Shown here in pieces: positions 57,155 through 64,000 of a stretch of 64,000 nt of DNA. This stretch comes from Novakomyces olei (lineage: Eukaryota; Ascomycota; Novakomycetes; Novakomycetales; Novakomycetaceae). Position 1 is the first letter of the stretch. Each line of letters starts with the position of its first letter. The translations under genes and the position numbers were made by a program. A model generated the notes under the pieces. It worked only from the letters and a program-made list of their open reading frames with translations. It was not told where the DNA came from and made no database searches. The stretch is taken from the NCBI GenBank assembly GCA_016906335.1, contig JADEYG010000004.1, positions 124,001 to 188,000 on the forward strand, read 5' to 3'.

Positions 57155-57723
57155 TGCCTCCAGGCTCAGGGCCACAATGCCATTGCGTACGATACGGTGA
57201 CTGTAATACAATTATCGCTCATAATAGTGGAATTAATCTTTATTACTGTATATTGTATTGTATTGATATTTGAATTGATATTGTATTGATATTGTATTGA
57301 TATTGTATTGATACTGTATTGATTGTATTGCGTTAAAACTTTGAACTTGCAAGTTCAAACGATTGATATTAGCCATCTGACTGTGTAATAAAGAATGGTA
57401 AAGGTCCCTGTGGATCAGAGGCGCGAGTTAGAGGGACATATATATATACAATTTGCAATAAATAAATATGGTAATGACAGAATAATAGAATTTGTAGAGT
57501 TCAATAAGTAGACAGAATCATTTCAAATAATAAAAAGATCTTTCAATGTAGAGTATTATATAAGAGTCCATTTCTCAAAATATTGATAACATATTGGTAA
57601 TATATTGATAATATAATAATATAGTTATATCATAATTCGAGGGCGCTCGCATACGACTAGACTGACTATCAAATCCAAACCCAATCACAGAAGCCGCGTC
57701 GAAACATATCAAACGCTCCGAAG
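57155..57723. promoter_or_regulatory. Divergent promoter gap MED20/PHD
   Basis: 569 bp with a 12-bp tandem repeat TATTGTATTGA (about 57258-57330) and AT-rich sequence. Should contain both promoters. Confidence 0.45.
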
Positions 57724-59792
<2,069 letters not shown>

Positions 59793-60418
59793 AGCAAGCG
59801 CCATTTATTTGATTCCGTTTGATTTTGAAGAAATAAGATGGAATTTGCCGCGACTCGTCTATTCTTTCTGCACCATGCTGTATGCTCCAACTGTACATGT
59901 TGCTCTGGGTATTGGCATTTTTGACCTGCAACTGATTAGCAACAACTGGCAGAAAGTGGCAGTAAGAAGCAGACTGAAGGTCGCTGAACCAATTTTTGAG
60001 AAAGCTTGAAAATGTATTATTTTCGAGGACCGAAACTTTGCACAGTAATTTTTTTAGCAGCAGCTTTTGGACGCTTTGCTATAAACCTCCAAAATCAATG
60101 GTGGCAAATATTTTTGGAATTATTGGCCGGACTGGTGGGGAAAATTAAAGCAGCTTTGGTTGCAAATTTAGTGTTGTATAGTAATATGGAACCAATTCTC
60201 AAATTATTTGTCCCACTTGTTGTAGAGTAATCCTCGGCTTGGTTTTACTGGGTTTTACTTCAGGCTTGCTGGCAAATTTATCTGAATAATTCATATTTTA
60301 AGCATGTATACAAGGGACATGGCGGGTGCAAAACACGCCTTTCCTATCTAATCGTATCAACCCCAACATTGAGCCGCTCGCGCCGAGCGGCAAAAGCTAT
60401 TGAAGGAGAAAAGCAAAT
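59793..60418. other. Convergent 3' gap PHD/QCR10
   Basis: 626 bp between convergent stops. Frames at 59785-60009 and 60006-60230 have no recognisable features. Confidence 0.4.
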
Positions 60419-60987
60419 TTAAAAAGGATTGTCCTCAGGGGGAATCGCGGTATCGAAATACTCGTCTAAGACAATTAGACATGTACACATAGACAGGAGG
60501 ACACTTACGCAGTCCCGGAATTTTGGACAGAATGTCGTTCTTTACACGCGGTACGCCTTCGAGCAAGAGAACGGCTAAAGTTAGAATCTGTAGGGGCAAT
60601 ACGCAAAACAAGAACCCCACCGAAAAACGAGGTCAAATTGAACGGGAAAATGGGTTAATGGCATACCTGCAACACCGGCAGAGGCGCCCCAGCGAGCAGC
60701 AGTAGGAAGCCTGTAAGAGTCAGATACAGCACTAAAGGACGCAGCGAAAAGCAATCAGAACCCCTACCAGCGAGCCACTTTTTCCGGAGTGATAGTCAAA
60801 AAGTGCCGTTGCACACTAAACTGCTGATAGACCTGTTCCGGACGTTAGCGATCATCAAGTTTGTACAGAGCAATTGGCGCTTGCAAAAGCAGCCGGCGCA
60901 GCCGGAACAGCCGTGCAGACTAAAAAAACAAATTTGCTCTGCTTTTAAAACAAATTATTCACGTACGGGAGAGTACTTGAGAGCCAT
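60419..60987 (-). CDS. QCR10: Cytochrome bc1 complex subunit 10
   Basis: Small single-helix subunit of respiratory complex III in the mitochondrial inner membrane. Five exons (60967-60987, 60768-60832, 60667-60710, 60509-60574, 60419-60465) assemble 80 residues; yeast Qcr10 has 77. MALKYSP is followed by RHFLTITPEKVARWLPTAA, the helix RWGASAGVAAVLLLEGV, then PRVKNDILSKIPGLHEYFD and the diagnostic end PPEDNPF (yeast ends PPEDKPN). Introns are 134, 57, 92 and 43 nt, two ending CTAAC plus a few bases plus AG. No single frame shows the protein. The first intron could use either of two nearby acceptors, changing two to three residues. Confidence 0.85.
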
Positions 60988-61539
60988 AGCAAACTGTTGA
61001 TCTGTCTGTGCTTTGTCAAAAATCGGACGGACGCTCAGTGGTGAAAAGTAGTGATCCTATGATTGGCCAATATTTGTATTGTAAAGGCTCAAAGAACTAT
61101 GTAATATAGTGGCCGTAGTTTGAAAATTCCTTTATATTTGGGCCATACAATAAACGCCTATAATAGAACAGTATTTTTGCTTGTGCGGATTAGCTTTGCG
61201 TAGGAGCCAATTACTGGAAATAAGTAGAGAGTGTAATACTGTAATACTGTAATACTGTAATACTGTAATACTGTAATACTGTAATACTGTAATACTGTAA
61301 TACTGTAATACTGTAATACTGTAATACTGTAAGTTTATAGCCAATATAATGTGTATTGTAGTGCATCGGTTATACTATGGACATAAACGCTATTGTTCCT
61401 TACATACTTCATATTATATTATATAGTATGTAGACCCTTCTCGTCCGAAGCAATCACATGTAATGCGGGGAACCGCGGTAGGAACGAGAATAACGAGTAT
61501 AAAATAAGCCGAAACGCCATCTGCAAAAAAGAGACAAAT
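60988..61539. promoter_or_regulatory. Divergent promoter gap QCR10/FOX2
   Basis: 552 bp between a respiratory and a beta-oxidation gene. An 8-bp tandem repeat fills 61232-61331. No oleate-response element was recognised by eye. Confidence 0.5.
61232..61331. repeat. 8-bp tandem repeat TAATACTG
   Basis: About 12 perfect copies of TAATACTG lie 210-310 bp upstream of FOX2 and 245-345 bp upstream of QCR10. Confidence 0.95.
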
Positions 61540-64000
61540 ATGGATTTCAAAGATCGCGTTGTTGTCGTCACCGGCGCCGGCGGAGGATTGGGCAAAGACT
61601 ATGCACTGTTCTTTGCCTCGCGGGGCGCTAAAGTCGTAGTCAATGATTTGGCAAGTGTACATTTAGACGCGCAGACTAACAGACAAGGGCGGCTCTTTCC
61701 GGGGCGAAGGCGAATCTGTTTCTGCTGCAGACGCCGTTGTTCAAGGTAGGCTTCCGTTTGATGAGCCAGTTAATCAAGCAAAGAGATCAAAAAGGCCGGC
61801 GGAGTCGCAGTCGCAGACTACCACTCGGTCGAGGAGGGCGACAAAATTATCGAGAGTGCCGTCTCTGCCTTTGGCACTGTCCATGTCCTCATCAACAATG
61901 CCGGCATTCTGAGGGACGTTTCCTTTAAAAACATGAAAGATGCCGATTGGGAGCTTGTGCAACGTGTACACGTCAACGGCAGTTTCAAGGTACGGAATAC
62001 AATAAAACTGCTCTGCTCTTGAGACTGGTTAACCGGTCACATATATGTCTGCTTTACACACGACCTCATCGTGATATTGGTTCTGCCTTGGAAGGCGTTT
62101 TGTAGACTTATTCCTCTATTCTCTATTGTACCTATTTATGTCTTTAGTTTTTGTTGTTTTTTTTTGTGAATTTTCAATTAGTTTTTTATTTTTTAGTCTT
62201 TTAATTTTTAATTTTCGTTTTGTTATCGTTTAATTCTCATTTATTATCGTTTTATTATCGTTTTATTATCGTTTATTGATTGCCGGCCACTAACCTCAGT
62301 GTGCACGTGCTTGCTGGCCTTTGTTCCGCAAACAAAAATACGGCCGGATTGTAAACACCGCGTCTCCGAGCGGACTCTATGGATCATTTGGGCAAACAAA
62401 CTACTCTGCGGCAAAGCTCGGCATTGTGGCCTTTACCGAGTCTCTGGCAAAAGAAGGTGAAAAGTATAATATCAAGGTCAATGCCATTGCGCCCACTGCA
62501 GCTTCACGAATGACGCAGACCGTTTTGCCGGAGGACATGCTTGCCCACCTTTCCCCCAAATGGGTGACACCGCTAGTCGCGGTATTGGCACACGAATCCG
62601 TGAATGCCACAGGGGCAGTTTACGAGCTCGGGGCAGGGTTTTTTTCACGAGTGCGTTGGCAAAGAGCACGGGGAGCTCTACTGAAACCGGACGACTCCTT
62701 AACAGCAGCGGCAATTTTGGCTCAGTGGCAAAACGTGAATGATTTCACTCAGCCCGAGTACCCCACCGGCCTGGGCCAGACGGATTACTTGGGGATGCTG
62801 GAGAAGAGTGCCTCTTTCCCAGCAAACGACCAGGGCACCAGTGGCCCACTGGATTTAGCGGGCAAAGTGGCAATTGTCACAGGCGCTGGTAATGGCCTGG
62901 GCCGTGCCTATGCCCACCTCTTTGCTCGACTTGGGGCAAAAGTTGTCGTGAACGATGTAGTGGACCCCTCAGCGGTAGTGGCAGAGATCAAGGCCGGTGG
63001 GGGTACAGCGGTGGGGGACAGACATAGTGTAGCGGAGGGTCATCGTATAGTGCAAACGGCAACGGAAGCCTTTGGCGGCAGTGTGCATGTTCTTGTCAAT
63101 AATGCAGGAATATTGCGAGACAAGTCCTTTGGCAGTATGACTGACGAGCAGTGGCTGGCAATTCAGGCCGTTCATGTTGGTGGCACTTTTAGCTGCACCA
63201 AAGCCGTTTGGCCACTGTTCCTCAAACAGGGCTATGGCCGTATTGTAAACGCTTCCTCTGCCTCTGGTCTCTATGGCAATTTTGGCCAGGTTAATTATGC
63301 CACTGCCAAACTGCAGATCCTTGGATTTACTCAGGCTCTCGCTTTAGAGGGAGCCAAGTATAATATTCGTGTTAATTGTATCGCCCCTAATGCCGGCACA
63401 GCAATGACTCGGACAATAATGCCGGAAGAAATGGTGCAGGCGTTCAAGCCCGAGTATGTGGCGCCTCTCGTAGCATTGCTTGCTCATGAACGTGTGCCGT
63501 GTAATGGACACGTGTTTGAAGTGGGCTCTGGGTTTATCGCCCGGGTCAGGCTACAACGGAGTGGGGGGTACGGGTTCCCGGTGGGGGCCAGTACTGCCAC
63601 GCCGGAGCAGGTCTTTGACAAGTGGGGGGCCATCAACAATTTCGACGATGGACGGGCGTCTACTCCTTCGAGTACGCGAGAGGCGCTCATGGCGCTTTTG
63701 GACAATGCCGAAAGGACAGCAAGTCAGGTAAACCCTAACCCTGGCCATAACCCTAACCCTAACCCTAATAATTCAAACTCTGTGGTGGCCAAAGGCATGT
63801 CGCTCAAGCTGGATACCGAATACTACCAAGTGACGGAACGGGAAGTGCTGTTGTACAATCTTGGCCTCGGTGCGAAACGCACCGATCTGCAGTGGGTCTT
63901 TGAGGCCTCCTCGGGCTTCGAGGCTTTGCCCTCATTTGGTGTAATCCCCCAATGTATACTCCAGCCAAAGATCCCCTATGGAGATTTCCTGCCCAATTTC
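61540..64000 (+). CDS. FOX2: Peroxisomal multifunctional beta-oxidation enzyme, 3' end cut by window
   Basis: Peroxisomal (3R)-hydroxyacyl-CoA dehydrogenase/2-enoyl-CoA hydratase 2. Exons 61540-61650, 61688-61745, 61784-61989 and 62300->64000, all in phase, encode the first 692 residues. Dehydrogenase [24 protein letters not shown], catalytic Y160/K164 in NYSAAKLG. Dehydrogenase [14 protein letters not shown] (about 315), NNAGILRD, Y458/K462 in NYATAKLQ. A linker of Asn-Pro pairs (63731-63767) leads to the hydratase domain start ([20 protein letters not shown]). Intron 1 appears to use a GC donor (GCAAGT) and ends GACTAACAGACAAG; intron 2 is 38 nt; intron 3 ends CACTAACCTCAG. C-terminus and targeting signal lie beyond the window. 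Confidence 0.95.
63731..63767. repeat. Telomere-like AACCCT repeat inside FOX2
   Basis: Two AACCCT units, a GGCCAT interruption, then three AACCCT units, read as Asn-Pro pairs in the linker between dehydrogenase B and the hydratase domain. Confidence 0.85.

Overview
The window is nuclear DNA of an ascomycete fungus. The genes are orthologues of fungal housekeeping genes: the karyopherin Mtr10, SmE, Rad4/XPC, Ola1, Sch9, Per1, Pcm1, Rrp3, Ssf1, Rpt5, Rsc7, Msb3, an S6K-like kinase, Qcr10 and the peroxisomal enzyme Fox2. About half are interrupted by spliceosomal introns. CTG falls at conserved leucines (for example in Ola1), so the standard code is used and the CUG-Ser yeasts are excluded. Introns are often very short (32-60 nt). 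They have GTAAGT/GTATGT donors and a CTAAC-type branch box usually only a few bases before the AG, an architecture described in Yarrowia and other early-diverging yeasts. TTAGGG-type telomere-like repeats occur inside genes. Together this suggests an early-diverging ascomycete yeast or a Taphrinomycotina-like fungus, but the species cannot be named from the sequence. I saw no bacterial, viral or transposon genes and no tRNA or rRNA.

Layout. 1-3023 (-) MTR10-like karyopherin, truncated by the window edge. 3423-3863 (+) SmE. 4237-4962 (-) 5-formyl-THF cyclo-ligase. 5434-6953 (+) NUR1/Mug154-like nuclear-rim protein. 7170-7791 (-) small membrane protein. 8006-10882 (+) RAD4/XPC. 12437-14749 (+) Zn2Cys6 regulator behind a 1.5-kb leader region. 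15368/15527-17371 (+) OLA1. 17708-18980 (-) DeSI-type peptidase. 19776-21920 (+) DENN/LCHN protein. 22277-23224 (-) myo-inositol oxygenase. 25202-26263 (+) glyoxylate/hydroxypyruvate reductase. 27404-29743 (-) SCH9. 31170-32129 (+) PER1. 32555-34503 (-) PCM1/AGM1. 36238-37923 (-) RRP3. 38122-39714 (+) SSF1. 40261-42015 (+) RPT5. 42817-44559 (-) Pho85-type cyclin. 44978-45354 (-) possible small membrane protein. 45881-47251 (-) RSC7. 47908-50048 (+) MSB3-like Rab GAP. 50665-52029 (-) S6K-like kinase. 53424-54368 (+) two orphan secreted proteins. 56509-57154 (-) MED20-like. 57724-59792 (+) PHD-finger protein. 60419-60987 (-) QCR10. 61540-end (+) FOX2, truncated by the window edge.

How the genes relate. 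Most neighbours are functionally unrelated, as expected for a fungus. The suggestive pairs are RRP3 and SSF1 (both ribosome biogenesis, divergent over a 198-bp gap), two TORC1-pathway AGC kinases about 21 kb apart, and a gene-poor stretch (about 52.0-56.5 kb) that carries two adjacent orphan secreted proteins. Gaps and several introns are filled with AT-rich microsatellites, chiefly (TTTA)n. All exon coordinates come from reading splice signals by eye and matching remembered family motifs; none was tested by alignment or transcript data.
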